Below are positions 9,520-18,393 of a stretch of 64,000 nucleotides of DNA, piece by piece; positions within the stretch are counted from its first letter, which is position 1; each line of letters opens with the position of its first letter. The stretch lies in assembly GCF_030551255.1 (NCBI RefSeq), contig NZ_CP130630.1, positions 9,733,001 to 9,797,000 on the forward strand, written 5' to 3'. The notes beneath the pieces are model-generated. The model ran no database searches and was not told the DNA's origin. It was given only the letters and a program-made list of their open reading frames with translations. Origin of the DNA: Streptomyces sp. NL15-2K. Lineage in GTDB: Bacteria; Actinomycetota; Actinomycetes; Streptomycetales; Streptomycetaceae. Both the position numbers and the translations under genes were made by a program.

Positions 9520-10548
9520 TCACTCGCGGTGCAGCACGACTTTGAGAGCGCCGGTGGTGGTGCCGTGCGAGAACACCTCGTAGGCGTCCTCCATCCGATC
9601 GAGTCCGAAGGTGTGGGTGACCAGCTGTGAGACGGGCAGGCGTCCGAACCTCACCAGCTCCATCAGCCACGGTATGGAGTACGCGTCCACCTGGCCGGTA
9701 CTGATCGTCACGTTCTTGCGCCACAGGGATTCGAGATGCAGCGTGACCGGTTTGCCGTGTGTGCCGATGTTGGCGATGTGCCCCCCTGCGCGGACGGCGC
9801 GGGTGCACAGGACGAAGCCGTCCGGTTCCCCCGATGCCTCGATGACCACATCGGCCCCCGGTCCCTCGGACAGCTCGGCGATCATCGTCCCCGGTAGTTC
9901 GGCGGCATCGGGCCTTACGCGGGCGGCGGCCTCCAGCCGGGCGGAGGACAGGTCCACCACGATGATCCGGCGGGGCGAATAGAGCCGCGCGACGACGACG
10001 CAGGCGAGACCGACGGGACCCGCGCCCACCACGACGAGGGTGTCTCCCGGGCCCACCTCTGCGTTCCGCACCCCGACTTCGTAGGCCGTGGGGAGGACCT
10101 CGGCGAGCAGGACAGCGTCATCGAGCGGGAGAGCGGAGGGCCGTAGGTGGGTGGAAAAGTCGGCGAAGGGGACCCGCGCGAACTCCGCCTGGGTGCCGTT
10201 GATCAGATTCCCCAGGATCCATCCACCGCCCTCGCGGCACTGTCCGCGCATGGTGTCACGGCACGCCGGACAGTGGCCGCAGGCCGAGACGGAGGAAACG
10301 ATCACCTGGTCCCCTGGGCGCAGGTGGTGGACGTCGCTGCCGACCTCCATGACCTCGCCGACGGCCTCGTGGCCGAGGATCGTCCCCGGCTTCACCTCGG
10401 GCAGGTCTCCGCGCAGGATGTGCAGATCGGTTCCGCAGACGGTGGTGGCGTCGACGCGCACGACGGCGTCGGCTGGGTCCTCGATGACCGGATCCTTGAC
10501 CGTGTCCCAGGAGATCTGTCCGGGGCCGTGGTAGACGAGGGCTCGCAT
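9520..10548 (-). CDS. Zinc-dependent alcohol dehydrogenase (MDR family)
   Basis: A 342-residue medium-chain dehydrogenase. Catalytic zinc ligands appear in [11 protein letters not shown] and GHEAVGEV. The four structural-zinc cysteines lie in [15 protein letters not shown] near residue 90. The NAD(P)-binding turn is [11 protein letters not shown] near residue 170, followed by the acidic VVDLSS, which favours NAD. It oxidises an alcohol or reduces an aldehyde; beside acetyl-CoA synthetase an ethanol/acetaldehyde role is reasonable but not proven. ATG at 10548; a GTG two codons upstream is possible. Confidence 0.88.
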   Translation of the reverse strand: MRALVYHGPGQISWDTVKDPVIEDPADAVVRVDATTVCGTDLHILRGDLPEVKPGTILGHEAVGEVMEVGSDVHHLRPGDQVIVSSVSACGHCPACRDTMRGQCREGGGWILGNLINGTQAEFARVPFADFSTHLRPSALPLDDAVLLAEVLPTAYEVGVRNAEVGPGDTLVVVGAGPVGLACVVVARLYSPRRIIVVDLSSARLEAAARVRPDAAELPGTMIAELSEGPGADVVIEASGEPDGFVLCTRAVRAGGHIANIGTHGKPVTLHLESLWRKNVTISTGQVDAYSIPWLMELVRFGRLPVSQLVTHTFGLDRMEDAYEVFSHGTTTGALKVVLHRE

Positions 10549-10693
10549 GGTCACCCACTCCCTGGCTGACTCTTGCCGACTCTCTCCACCGTCGCGCTGG
10601 GAGGACGCCAGGGCAACCGGGGCCATCAGCTCGTTGGGCTCCTCAGGACCGTCGGACTCCTGGGCCGGGGTGTGGGGCCCCGACGCCTGGTGT

Positions 10694-12292
10694 TCATGGC
10701 CGGGTGGGCGGAGATGCCGTCGCGCCGATCAATGAGAGCCAGCCGGTCAGCCCGGCCGGGTCGGCGGTCCCGCAGCGGAAGCCGACATGCCCGTCCGGAC
10801 GGACGGCCACCAGCCCGCGACCGGGGCTGTTCGTCAGCCGGAGGACGGTGACCAGGGGACCGGGCACGTCGTCCGGCGGCGGGTCGGCCTCGCGCTGCAG
10901 CAGCAGGTGCACACCCGGGCGGGCCAGCAGCTCGTGCAGCCGCCTGGGAGGTCCTTCGACGCTGACGGTCGCGTCCGGCAGGCGGTCTCCTGGGCGGGGA
11001 GCGCCACGCAGGGGCGGTGTTCCCTCCACCGACAGAGGGCTGTGCCGGTAGTTCACCCGCAGCTGGGAGATGAGACGGATGGCCTCGGCGACCAGCCGTC
11101 GCCGGTGCAGGAGGGCGGGTATGGCCGGGGCCGTGAGCGGAGCGGCCACCGCGCGCAGCCATGAGGGGATCCGGCCGGTCGACGCCTCCGCCCAGAACGC
11201 CGTGTGAGTGAGGATCAGCCGTCGGTGTGCAGCCGCTCTGCGCTCCCTGTCGTAGGAGTCGAGCAGCACGTCGGCACCGCGCCCGTCCGCGGACTCCCCC
11301 CTGGAGCCGCTCGCCGCGAAGCCGAGCTTCCAGCCGAGGTTCACCGCGTCCTGGATACCGGCGTTCATGCCCTGGCCGGTGGCCGGTGAGTAGTTGTGAG
11401 CCGCGTCCCCCGCGAGGAAGAGCCGCCCCCGGCGGAACCGCCCCGCGAGGCCGCATTGCAGCGGCACCCGCGCGGACCACGCCAGACGCTCGATCCTGGC
11501 CTGAAGCCCCGCGTCGTTGAGGAGGTGCTGGAGCTCGGCTTGCGGGACGGCGGATCCGGGTTGGCCGAAGTTCTGGCCGGCCCCGTCGGTGGATGTCCGT
11601 GTGGCCAGCAGCCGCCAGGTGGCCTGCTCGCCGAGCGGGAAGAGGAACAACAGCCCTTGGCGCCCCGCGAACACCTCGGCACCGGAGCGCTCGGCGATGC
11701 CGCCGAGGTCGAGGTCGGCGAGGACCACCTCTTCGGCGTAGGGCCTGCCGCGCCATCCGATGCCGGCACAGGCCCGCACGGTACTGGCCGGGCCGTCGCA
11801 GCCGACGACGAAGGGGCAGCGGATCTCCTCGATGCCGTGCCGCGATCGCAGCACAGCCCGCACGCTGTGCCCGTCGTCGCGGGCAGTGGTCAGTTCTGTG
11901 CCCCGTTCCACCGTCACTCCGCGGTCGGCGAGTGCCCGCGTCAGCACGCGTTCGACGTCCATCTGCCGCATGAGTGACAGATGGGGGAACGCCGTGTCGG
12001 GCAGCGCGAGGTCCGCGAGCCTGGTCTCGACGACGCGGGAGCCGAGATGAAGGTCGACCGCTGGGGCGGGGTCCGCCAGCTCCAGCAGGGCGTCGGTGAC
12101 GCCGAGTGGGCGCAGGACCTCCAGAGTACGTGGGTGCAGGATGAGCGCACGGGAGGGCCGGAACGGCCCGGGACGCCGCTCGACGATGCGGATCCGTGCT
12201 CCGTGGTCATGGGCCTCCAAGGCGGAGGTGAGGCCGGTTGTACCGGCCCCGACGACCAGGATGTCCACCACTGAGTCCACCACTGTCGTCAC
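10694..12292 (-). CDS. FAD-dependent aromatic monooxygenase (PheA/TfdB family)
   Basis: A 532-residue flavoprotein hydroxylase. The Rossmann motif VVGAGTTGLTSALEA is at the N-terminus, the second FAD motif VGCDGPASTVR near residue 160, and the ribityl-binding GD motif LFLAGDAAHNYSPATGQG near residue 285. A C-terminal thioredoxin-like tail (LLARPGVHLLLQREAD) follows, as in the phenol-hydroxylase class. It would hydroxylate an aromatic or polyketide-like substrate using NAD(P)H and oxygen; the substrate is unknown. The GTG start overlaps the upstream stop (GTGA), so it is coupled to the small gene at 12289-12867. An oxygen-using enzyme in a hypoxia-like island is unexpected. Confidence 0.85.
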   Translation of the reverse strand: MTTVVDSVVDILVVGAGTTGLTSALEAHDHGARIRIVERRPGPFRPSRALILHPRTLEVLRPLGVTDALLELADPAPAVDLHLGSRVVETRLADLALPDTAFPHLSLMRQMDVERVLTRALADRGVTVERGTELTTARDDGHSVRAVLRSRHGIEEIRCPFVVGCDGPASTVRACAGIGWRGRPYAEEVVLADLDLGGIAERSGAEVFAGRQGLLFLFPLGEQATWRLLATRTSTDGAGQNFGQPGSAVPQAELQHLLNDAGLQARIERLAWSARVPLQCGLAGRFRRGRLFLAGDAAHNYSPATGQGMNAGIQDAVNLGWKLGFAASGSRGESADGRGADVLLDSYDRERRAAAHRRLILTHTAFWAEASTGRIPSWLRAVAAPLTAPAIPALLHRRRLVAEAIRLISQLRVNYRHSPLSVEGTPPLRGAPRPGDRLPDATVSVEGPPRRLHELLARPGVHLLLQREADPPPDDVPGPLVTVLRLTNSPGRGLVAVRPDGHVGFRCGTADPAGLTGWLSLIGATASPPTRP

Positions 12293-12867
12293 GTCCCGGC
12301 CTGGATGCGCCACCATGCTGCGCTGTCGTGCGGCGCAATGTTTTCGATCAGCCCAGGATCCGCGATCACGTCGTCGCGGCGCAGCCCGGGCACAACGGCA
12401 TAGCTGATCGAACCAGGCACGCTGACCAGCGCCAGGACCCGCCACAGGGAACGCGCGTAGTGCTCGGCGCGCTCCGTGCCGTCCCACTCGTAAACGCCGC
12501 GGTAGCGATCATGCTCGTCGTGGGCCAGCCACAGCTTCGAGGTGAAACCAGGAAAGCCGACGAACAGCGGGGTGTTCAGCAGGCTCTCCGCGCGGAACAG
12601 GGCGTGCGCGGGCCCGCGGACCAGGCGCAGCCGGAAGCTGACCACCAGCGTGCACGGGTCCTTCGCCAAGCCGCTGCCGAGGCGGGTCTCCCGGTACACC
12701 CGGGCCGAGGTGCCGTCGGCGAAGCGCAGCCGCATCTCCTGCCGTTCCTTCGGCAGACGGACCCGGTGCCGCGCGAGCAGCGCGAAGGTGGAGAGGAAGC
12801 ATGTGGCCACGGCCCTCCACGCCTCGCCAGGGGCGAGCGGCCTCTGTTCAATCGTGGTGTCACCCAT
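12289..12867 (-). CDS. Uncharacterised 192-residue protein coupled to the monooxygenase
   Basis: I do not recognise the family with confidence. The protein is soluble, has no membrane segment or clear signal peptide, and is rich in Arg and aromatic residues (SKLWLAHDEHDRYRGVYEWDG in the middle, about positions 112-132). It overlaps the monooxygenase start by four bases (GTGA), so the two are very probably co-translated and act in the same reaction or regulate it. GAGG lies 8 bases before ATG 12867; the frame stays open upstream to 12960. The Trp/Tyr-rich central part is reminiscent of small ligand-binding barrels of the YdhR type, a weak guess. Confidence 0.6.
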   Translation of the reverse strand: MGDTTIEQRPLAPGEAWRAVATCFLSTFALLARHRVRLPKERQEMRLRFADGTSARVYRETRLGSGLAKDPCTLVVSFRLRLVRGPAHALFRAESLLNTPLFVGFPGFTSKLWLAHDEHDRYRGVYEWDGTERAEHYARSLWRVLALVSVPGSISYAVVPGLRRDDVIADPGLIENIAPHDSAAWWRIQAGT

Positions 12868-13049
12868 GGTGGCCGCCTCACGAAGTGCCGTAACAGGCGT
12901 ACGGGGCCCCGGCCCTGCCACACCTCCTGCCGGACCGGAGTGCCCCCGTACAACCACCATGAGTGAATGCGCCGTGCCGCGCGAAACCTGGTGGCGCGGG
13001 CCGGCAATTGGCCGTTGTCCCCTGCCATGTGCGGGCGTCCCAACTCGTT

Positions 13050-13670
13050 CTAGTCCGGCTCCATGTAGGGGCGACGGAAGACCGGTGTCTGGCTGTCGGC
13101 GTGTGGGCGGATCGCTGCCAGTGCCTGGACCACCGCGGCCTCCAGGGAGCCGCTCGTATCGACCCTGACGGCCTCAGGCCAGGGCGGTTCCGTGGCAGCC
13201 ATGGCGGTGGCCACGTCGACGCCGGCGTCGGACGCCCCGGGCGCGCGGGTGGCGAGGCGGGTTGTGGTCACCTCGTCCGGAACGTGGCAGTGCAGGGCGA
13301 CGAGGTCGGCGTAGGTGCGTTCGGCCATGCTTAGGGCGGCTTCGCGCTGTGCGGCATCGTGCCAGGTGGCGTCCAGGACGACGGACTCACCCTGGGACAG
13401 CAGGGTCGATGCGCGGTCGAGGAGGGCGGCGTACGTCTTGTTGGTCCAATCGGGGGAGTACAGGCCCTCGCCGTAGGCGGCGGCAGCCGGCTGTTCCGCC
13501 GGGATGCCCGCCAGTTCCTTGCGGAGGCGGTCGCTGCTGAGCAGTGTGACGCCGAGGCGGTCGGCGAGTGCGCCGGAGAGCGTGGACTTGCCGCTGCCCG
13601 GGAGTCCGCCAACGAGGGTCAGGCCGACGGCTGAGGAGCGCAGGTGGCGCAGGGCGGTGTGATCAGTCGG
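13050..13670 (-). pseudogene. P-loop kinase half of a frameshifted APH-like/AAA fusion (Rv2004c-like)
   Basis: This frame encodes a P-loop kinase domain with Walker A GGLPGSGKST, then SSDRLRKELAG, LDATWHDAAQRE and a C-terminal lid. In actinobacteria it is normally fused downstream of a phosphotransferase-like domain in one protein of about 500 residues (Rv2004c family, DosR regulon in mycobacteria). Here it lies one frame away from the upstream half at 13619-14611. There is no ATG, GTG or TTG in this frame near the P-loop, so independent initiation is unlikely. The break lies between AAAHRLI and HTALRHLRSS (about 13650-13680). It is either a real inactivating frameshift or a sequencing error. 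Confidence 0.7.
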
Positions 13671-14611
13671 TGTGCTGCCGCCTCCGCGCCGGGCGTGCCC
13701 TGGCGTGCCTGGATCAGGGAGACCTTGGCCCGGACGAACGCGCGGTAGGCGACGTAGTGGTGGCGTAGGGAGGGAGGCGCCGGGTCGCCGGAGTACTCGC
13801 CGTACTCGGCGAGGAAAAACGCCGCGGCCTCCGGCGCCCCGAGCTGTTCCAGGTCCATGACCAGGAAGGCGGCGTCGTCGAGGCCGTCGACGTAACGAAG
13901 GTGGTCGTCGAACTCCAGGCAGTCCAGAACGCGTGGGCCGTCGTCGAGGCAGAAGATGTCCTCGGCGAGCAGGTCTCCGTGGCCGTCGACCACCCGCCCC
14001 TGCTCGATGCGCCTGTCGAACAAGGGCTCGCGGCCGGCGAGGTAGCGGCGCACCGAGCGCTCGATCTCCTCCACCCCGTCGGGCACGGTGCCGTCGTCGG
14101 GCAGGGCGCGGACCTGGGCGAAGCTCGCTTCCCAGCGTGAGGACAGCGCGTCGCGCGTCCCCTGCTCGGTCACCTCCCGGCTGCGAGGTGCGCTCGCGTG
14201 GTGGGCGGCGAGCAGCCGGGCGACGGCCCGAAGAGCGTCGTCGACGGCCGCTCCTTCCCGTACCAGCCGGGAGAGGCGGCGCTCGGTGGCCATGCGGCGC
14301 ATCACCACGACGGGTTCGGGTACGTCGGTGTCCGGGCTGCGGAATTCGCCGACGCCGAGGTAGACGTCGGGGGCGAACCGGCGGTTGAGGACGACCTCTC
14401 TCTCGCACGCGGCCTTCCGGGCGGCCACCGTGGTGTAGTCCAGGAATGTCAGGTCGACTGGTTTCTTCACCTTGTAGGCGCGGTCCCCGATGAAGAGGAC
14501 CACGGCGGTGTGTGTCTCGCGCACCTCGGCGCGCGAGAGCGACGGGGCTCCGGGGACGTCGTCCCGCCGCGCCGACGCCATCGGCTCGCCGGGGTGGTTC
14601 GGCTCAGTCAT
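13619..14611 (-). CDS. APH-like phosphotransferase half of the frameshifted Rv2004c-like fusion
   Basis: A 330-residue aminoglycoside-phosphotransferase-like domain. VKKPVDLTFLDYTT marks the nucleotide-binding lobe, RVVDGHGDLLAEDIFCLDDG the catalytic HGD loop, and VLDCLEFDD the metal-binding part. The homologous protein continues without a break into a P-loop kinase; here the frame ends in 17 unrelated residues at 13619 because of a one-base shift. The ATG at 14611 overlaps the stop of the upstream universal stress protein by 8 bases, so both are one operon, as with Rv2004c/Rv2005c in Mycobacterium tuberculosis. The physiological substrate is not known. Confidence 0.78.
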   Translation of the reverse strand: MTEPNHPGEPMASARRDDVPGAPSLSRAEVRETHTAVVLFIGDRAYKVKKPVDLTFLDYTTVAARKAACEREVVLNRRFAPDVYLGVGEFRSPDTDVPEPVVVMRRMATERRLSRLVREGAAVDDALRAVARLLAAHHASAPRSREVTEQGTRDALSSRWEASFAQVRALPDDGTVPDGVEEIERSVRRYLAGREPLFDRRIEQGRVVDGHGDLLAEDIFCLDDGPRVLDCLEFDDHLRYVDGLDDAAFLVMDLEQLGAPEAAAFFLAEYGEYSGDPAPPSLRHHYVAYRAFVRAKVSLIQARQGTPGAEAAAHRLITPPCATCAPQPSA

Positions 14612-15479
14612 GGGGGACGACGGCGACAGGGCACCGCGCGTGGTGGGCGGCGGCCTGGGCCACGGGGCCCAGGCGTGGCGCCAGGGGAGGGTGGTGCTTG
14701 CGTCGGCCGACGACCAGCAACTCGGCGCCTGCGGCGGCTGCTATGACAGCCCTGGCGGGGCTGTCGAGGCGGATGGCCTCAGCTACGTCCACGCCCGGGA
14801 ACTTCTCGCGCCAGGGGCGGAGGGCTTGGCTCAGGCCCTTCTGGGCCTCCTGCCTGACCTCGTGGGTCACGGTGTGATCCACGCCCCAGGGGGCGTACGC
14901 GTGGATCGGCACGCTGCGGCCATGGACGGTGCGGAGCGGCAAGCCCCGCACCGCGGCGGTGGTGAAGGCGAATTCGAGCAGGTCGTCGCACGGTCCGTGC
15001 AGTTTCAGTGCCACCACCACGCCGCCTGCTGAACCTGATTCGGGCGCGCGACCTTCTTCCCCCCGCTCGGCGCGCACCAGGACCACGGGCCGCTCGGCGC
15101 GCGCCACGACGGACATGCTGATGTCGCCGAGGAAGTAGCTTTCCACGGGAGTCAGGCCCCGCGAGCCGAGCACGAGCATGTCGGACTCCGACGCCGCTTG
15201 GAGCAGTGCGTTCTGCGCGTCGTCGGCGACCAGGTTGCCGACGACGGTGAGGCCCGGGTGGCGCGCTTGGAGTTCCGCCTGGGCGTTGTGCATGAGCCGC
15301 TTCGCCCAGTAGTTCTGATCGATTTCCGCCGGGATGCGGGTCGGCTCCGGCGCCAACAGCGGCCACGCGTGCAGCAGGCGCAGGGTGAGACTGCGCTTCT
15401 CGGCCTCGTCGGCGGCCCAGCGGGCAGCGGCAAGACTCTCGGGTGAGCCGTCGAGGCCCACGGTGACGGCTGGTTGCAT
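14604..15479 (-). CDS. Universal stress protein, two-domain (USP 1)
   Basis: A 291-residue tandem UspA protein. Domain 1 opens with VTVGLDGSPESLAAARWA and ends with the ATP-binding pattern LVLGSRGLTPVESYFLGDIS; domain 2 ends with LLVVGRRKHHPPLAPRLG and HHARCPVAVVPHD. Such proteins bind ATP and help arrest growth under hypoxia or starvation in mycobacteria (Rv2005c, Rv2623). It is divergent from USP 2, with a shared 199-base promoter, and couples to the phosphotransferase gene downstream. A decayed copy of it lies at 27128-27363. Confidence 0.9.
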   Translation of the reverse strand: MQPAVTVGLDGSPESLAAARWAADEAEKRSLTLRLLHAWPLLAPEPTRIPAEIDQNYWAKRLMHNAQAELQARHPGLTVVGNLVADDAQNALLQAASESDMLVLGSRGLTPVESYFLGDISMSVVARAERPVVLVRAERGEEGRAPESGSAGGVVVALKLHGPCDDLLEFAFTTAAVRGLPLRTVHGRSVPIHAYAPWGVDHTVTHEVRQEAQKGLSQALRPWREKFPGVDVAEAIRLDSPARAVIAAAAGAELLVVGRRKHHPPLAPRLGPVAQAAAHHARCPVAVVPHD

Positions 15480-15678
15480 GGCGGCGGTCTCCGTCTCGTA
15501 AGAAGCTTGAGATGACGGTGAACGAGTCCGATGGCGTGGATGCCCGCCCGGACGTCGGCAACATGCCGAGTGTGGTGCCTTCTCATTCGAGGAGTACCCC
15601 AATCCCTTCCGCAGCGCATGTGGATCTGTGGAGGACGGCGTCGGAGAAGCGGAATCCGTACGAGAGGAGACAGGGGCG
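15480..15678. promoter_or_regulatory. Divergent promoter region USP 1 / USP 2
   Basis: A 199-base spacer with no gene. Its right half (about 15585-15625) is nearly identical to the spacer upstream of USP 4 (about 27475-27515): both read ATTCGAGGAGTAC, then CCAATCCC, then GCGCATGTGGA. Conservation of non-coding bases across the duplication suggests a promoter or operator. No DosR-like box of the A/B/C type was found here. Confidence 0.5.
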
Positions 15679-16497
15679 GTGACGATTCCCCTTGTGGTCG
15701 GTGTCGACGGGTCCGAGGCGAGCCTGGAGGCGGTGGACTGGGCCGCCGACGAGGCGGTCCGGCACGATGTGCCGCTCCACCTCCTGCACGCCGCGGCGCG
15801 GGACGACGAGCGGGTGGACGTGATCAGTGGTGCCTCGAAGCATGCCAGGGCAGGGGCTCCCTCCGTGCGGCTGTCGAGTGAGGTGCTGCATGAGGACGCG
15901 GCCGCCGCCTTGGTCGACAAGGGACGCAACGCCTTCGCACTGGTGCTCGGGTCCAGGGGGCTCGGAGACCTTGCCGGGATGCTTCTGGGCTCGGTCAGCC
16001 TGGCCGTGGCCGCTCGCGCCGACTGCCCGGTGGTCGTTGTGCGTGGTGGGGCGGAGCACCGAGGCAGCCGGTTCGGGGACATCGTCGTCGGCGTCGAGGA
16101 CGGGGAGGGCAGCGGTACGGCCGTGCAGTTCGCGTTCCGCGAGGCCCATGTGCGGCGCTGCCGGCTGGTGGCGGTGCACGCCTGGAGTGTCCCGGTCGGG
16201 ACCCCTATGCCTCCGGGCCTGTCCGGATACGCCCTCCAAGCCCTCCAGCGCCCGCCGGCGCAAGTGCTCGCTGAGGCGCTGCACGACCCTGCGGAGCGGT
16301 ATCAGGACGTGCCGGTGAGCGGCGAGGTGGTCGAAGGCCCGGCGCGGCGGGCACTCCTGAAAGCCGCGGCCGGCGCTGATCTGCTCGTTGTCGGCGCCCG
16401 CAGGCGGCATGGGCACATCGGTCTGCAGTTGGGTCTGGTCAACCACGCGGTGCTGCATCACGCGCCGTGCCCGATCGCGGTCGTTCCGCAGACATGA
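15679..16497 (+). CDS. Universal stress protein, two-domain (USP 2)
   Basis: A 272-residue tandem UspA protein. IPLVVGVDGSEASLEAVDWA opens domain 1, and the ATP-loop pattern LVLGSRGLGDLAGMLLGSVS closes it. Domain 2 ends in LLVVGARRRHGHIG and HHAPCPIAVVPQT. The GTG start is supported by AGGAG upstream and by the matching start in USP 4. It is about 80 percent identical by eye to USP 4 (27562-28389), which marks a segmental duplication. The CBS gene at 16697 follows 199 bases later on the same strand. Confidence 0.9.
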   Translation: MTIPLVVGVDGSEASLEAVDWAADEAVRHDVPLHLLHAAARDDERVDVISGASKHARAGAPSVRLSSEVLHEDAAAALVDKGRNAFALVLGSRGLGDLAGMLLGSVSLAVAARADCPVVVVRGGAEHRGSRFGDIVVGVEDGEGSGTAVQFAFREAHVRRCRLVAVHAWSVPVGTPMPPGLSGYALQALQRPPAQVLAEALHDPAERYQDVPVSGEVVEGPARRALLKAAAGADLLVVGARRRHGHIGLQLGLVNHAVLHHAPCPIAVVPQT

Positions 16498-16696
16498 CCG
16501 GTGAGAGGTACAGGCCCCCGTGACCGGGCCCTGCCGCCCTTGGAAGGCGATGAGGAAATCGGCGACGTGGCCGCCCCTGCTCCGGCATGCGCACGGAAGG
16601 AGAGGAACTCACACTGGTCTGGAGGAGTACCCGGCCGGGGTGGGCCAGGCTCCATGGGCTCTCCCCGGCCGGCAGCGACGCTCGAAGGAGACGACC

Positions 16697-17116
16697 ATGA
16701 CCACTGCCCGGGAGATCATGCACTCCGGTGCCACCTGCATCCAGGAGAACGAGACGCTGGAGGCCGCGGCCCGCAGGATGAAGGAGCTGGACGTCGGAGC
16801 CCTCCCGATCTGCGGGGAGGACGACCGGCTCCACGGGATCATCACCGACCGCGACATCGTGGTGAAGTGCCTCGCCCAGGGCAAGGACCCCAGGACCGTG
16901 ACCGCGGGCTGGCTCGAGCAGGGCAAGCCGGTCACGATCGACGCAGAGGCCGATGCCGACAAGGTCCTTCAGGCCATGGAAGAGCACAAGATCCGTCGGC
17001 TGCCGGTCATCGACGATCATCGCCTCGTCGGCATGATCAGCGAGGCCGACCTCGCACGCCATCTGCCCGAGGACCAAGTGGGGCATTTCGTCGAGGTCGT
17101 CTGCGCGGCCCCCTGA
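16697..17116 (+). CDS. Two-CBS-domain protein (HRP1/Rv2626c-like)
   Basis: A 139-residue protein that is just a pair of CBS domains. REIMHSGATCIQENETLEAA opens CBS1 and ends in GIITDRDIVVK; CBS2 contains RRLPVIDDHRLVGMISEADLA. It matches the size and layout of hypoxic response protein 1 of Mycobacterium tuberculosis, a DosR-regulon protein. CBS pairs bind adenosine nucleotides and report energy status. GAAGGAG lies 6 bases upstream of the ATG. The unusual sequence GGCCCCCGTGACCGGGCCC lies at 16513-16531. Confidence 0.88.
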   Translation: MTTAREIMHSGATCIQENETLEAAARRMKELDVGALPICGEDDRLHGIITDRDIVVKCLAQGKDPRTVTAGWLEQGKPVTIDAEADADKVLQAMEEHKIRRLPVIDDHRLVGMISEADLARHLPEDQVGHFVEVVCAAP

Positions 17117-17228
17117 CCGATTCGTCGGCCGTCGGCCCGGGCCCCTGTGACCGGACGTGTCATGCCGAGCCGGGCGCGGCCGAGCGCTCTTACGGATTTT
17201 CGTCGAGGCATGGGATGAGGAGGCCATG

Positions 17229-17978
17229 ATGGGGCGTCTCAACGAGCGGGTGGCGATCGTCACCGGGGGAGCCAGAGGGATCGGCGCCGCTGTGGCACGT
17301 TTGTTCGCGGCTGAGGGTGCCGGCGTCGTGGTCGCTGATGTACTCGACGCCGAGGGGGAGAAGCTTGCGGCGGAACTCGGCGGCCCGGCCCGCTACGCGC
17401 ACCTGGACGTCAGTACCGAGGATGGCTGGCAGACGGTGGTGGCGGAGACGGAGCGGGAACTGGGCCCTGTCTCGGTGCTGGTCAACAACGCCGGGATCCT
17501 CGAGTGGGGGACCATCGAGGAGCAGACCCTCGCATCCTTCCGAAGGGTCATCGACGTCAACGTCCAGGGCGCCTGGCTGGGTATCCGAACGGCGGCACCG
17601 TCGCTTCGCCGGGCCGGTGGGGGCGTGATCGTGAACGTCTCCTCGATCGCCGGGATCACCGGCTATGCCGGCATCGGAGGGTATGTGGCCAGCAAGTGGG
17701 CACTGCGCGGGCTGACCAAGGCCGCGGCTCTGGAACTGGCCCCGGACGGGATCCGTGTCTGCTCGGTCCACCCGGGCGCGGTGCGCACCGCGATGACGGC
17801 CGACTTCGACGACTCCTTCACCGCCGGACAGCCCCTCCCGCGATTCGGTGAACCCGACGAGGTCGCCCGTATGGTGCTCTTCATCGCCGCCGACGCCACC
17901 TTCTCGACCGGCGTGGAATTCGTCCTGGACGGCGGCGTCACCGCCGGCCCGCCGAGCGTGCTGACACCCGCCCACTGA
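17229..17978 (+). CDS. SDR-family oxidoreductase
   Basis: A 249-residue classical short-chain dehydrogenase. TGGARGIG near residue 12 is the cofactor glycine motif, VLVNNAGIL near 82 the structural motif, and the catalytic Ser (VNVSSIAG) and YVASK follow near 135 and 150. The acidic VVVADV after strand 2 favours NAD. Many such enzymes are annotated as glucose 1-dehydrogenase or 3-oxoacyl reductase; the substrate cannot be inferred. ATG 17229 is preferred over 17226 because GGAGG then lies 5 bases away. A TGTGACCGG motif copy precedes it at 17139-17156. Confidence 0.87.
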   Translation: MGRLNERVAIVTGGARGIGAAVARLFAAEGAGVVVADVLDAEGEKLAAELGGPARYAHLDVSTEDGWQTVVAETERELGPVSVLVNNAGILEWGTIEEQTLASFRRVIDVNVQGAWLGIRTAAPSLRRAGGGVIVNVSSIAGITGYAGIGGYVASKWALRGLTKAAALELAPDGIRVCSVHPGAVRTAMTADFDDSFTAGQPLPRFGEPDEVARMVLFIAADATFSTGVEFVLDGGVTAGPPSVLTPAH

Positions 17979-18393
17979 CCCGGCCGTCTCCGTACGCATC
18001 TGGATCTTGGCCGGCAGCCGCCCGCATCATTGGCGACGTCACCAACGGTGTGCTGCTCTGCGGCCAGTCGGGCGGGACGTGATTGCGGTCCGTCAATGCG
18101 GGGCTGTCCGCAGGTTGTGGAGAGCCGGGTCGGTATGTGAGGGAGGACTCGACAGCGGTAGTGAGCAGCCCTTACTCGCGCCATCGCTCGGCGGGTCCAT
18201 GGGGCCGGGGGCGCAAGGAGCAACGCCCCCCCGATGTCATCGACGGCGCTGACTGTCAGCGCGGCGCCCTTCGGGCAGCGCTGCGACCCGCAGCGTCCGC
18301 GAACCTGCTGCGGGTTCGCGGACGCGAACGGGCAACGCGGCCGGTGACTGGTGATCGGCGCCTGCACAAGGGGGAACCCTGGGGCCGCCCCGG
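17979..18393. other. Convergent intergenic region (SDR / aldolase)
   Basis: About 415 bases between two converging genes. No credible gene was found in either strand. The only clear structure is the perfect hairpin at 18293-18325. Confidence 0.6.
18293..18325. terminator. Strong hairpin, probable bidirectional terminator
   Basis: GCGTCCGCGAACC and GGTTCGCGGACGC form a perfect 13-bp stem around a 7-base loop. There is no U tract, as is common for actinobacterial terminators. It lies between the convergent SDR and aldolase genes. Confidence 0.6.

Noticed and set aside
13619..13690. Programmed -1 frameshift joining the phosphotransferase and kinase halves
   Set aside because: No X-XXY-YYZ slippery heptamer or obvious downstream pseudoknot was seen; homologues are single-frame.
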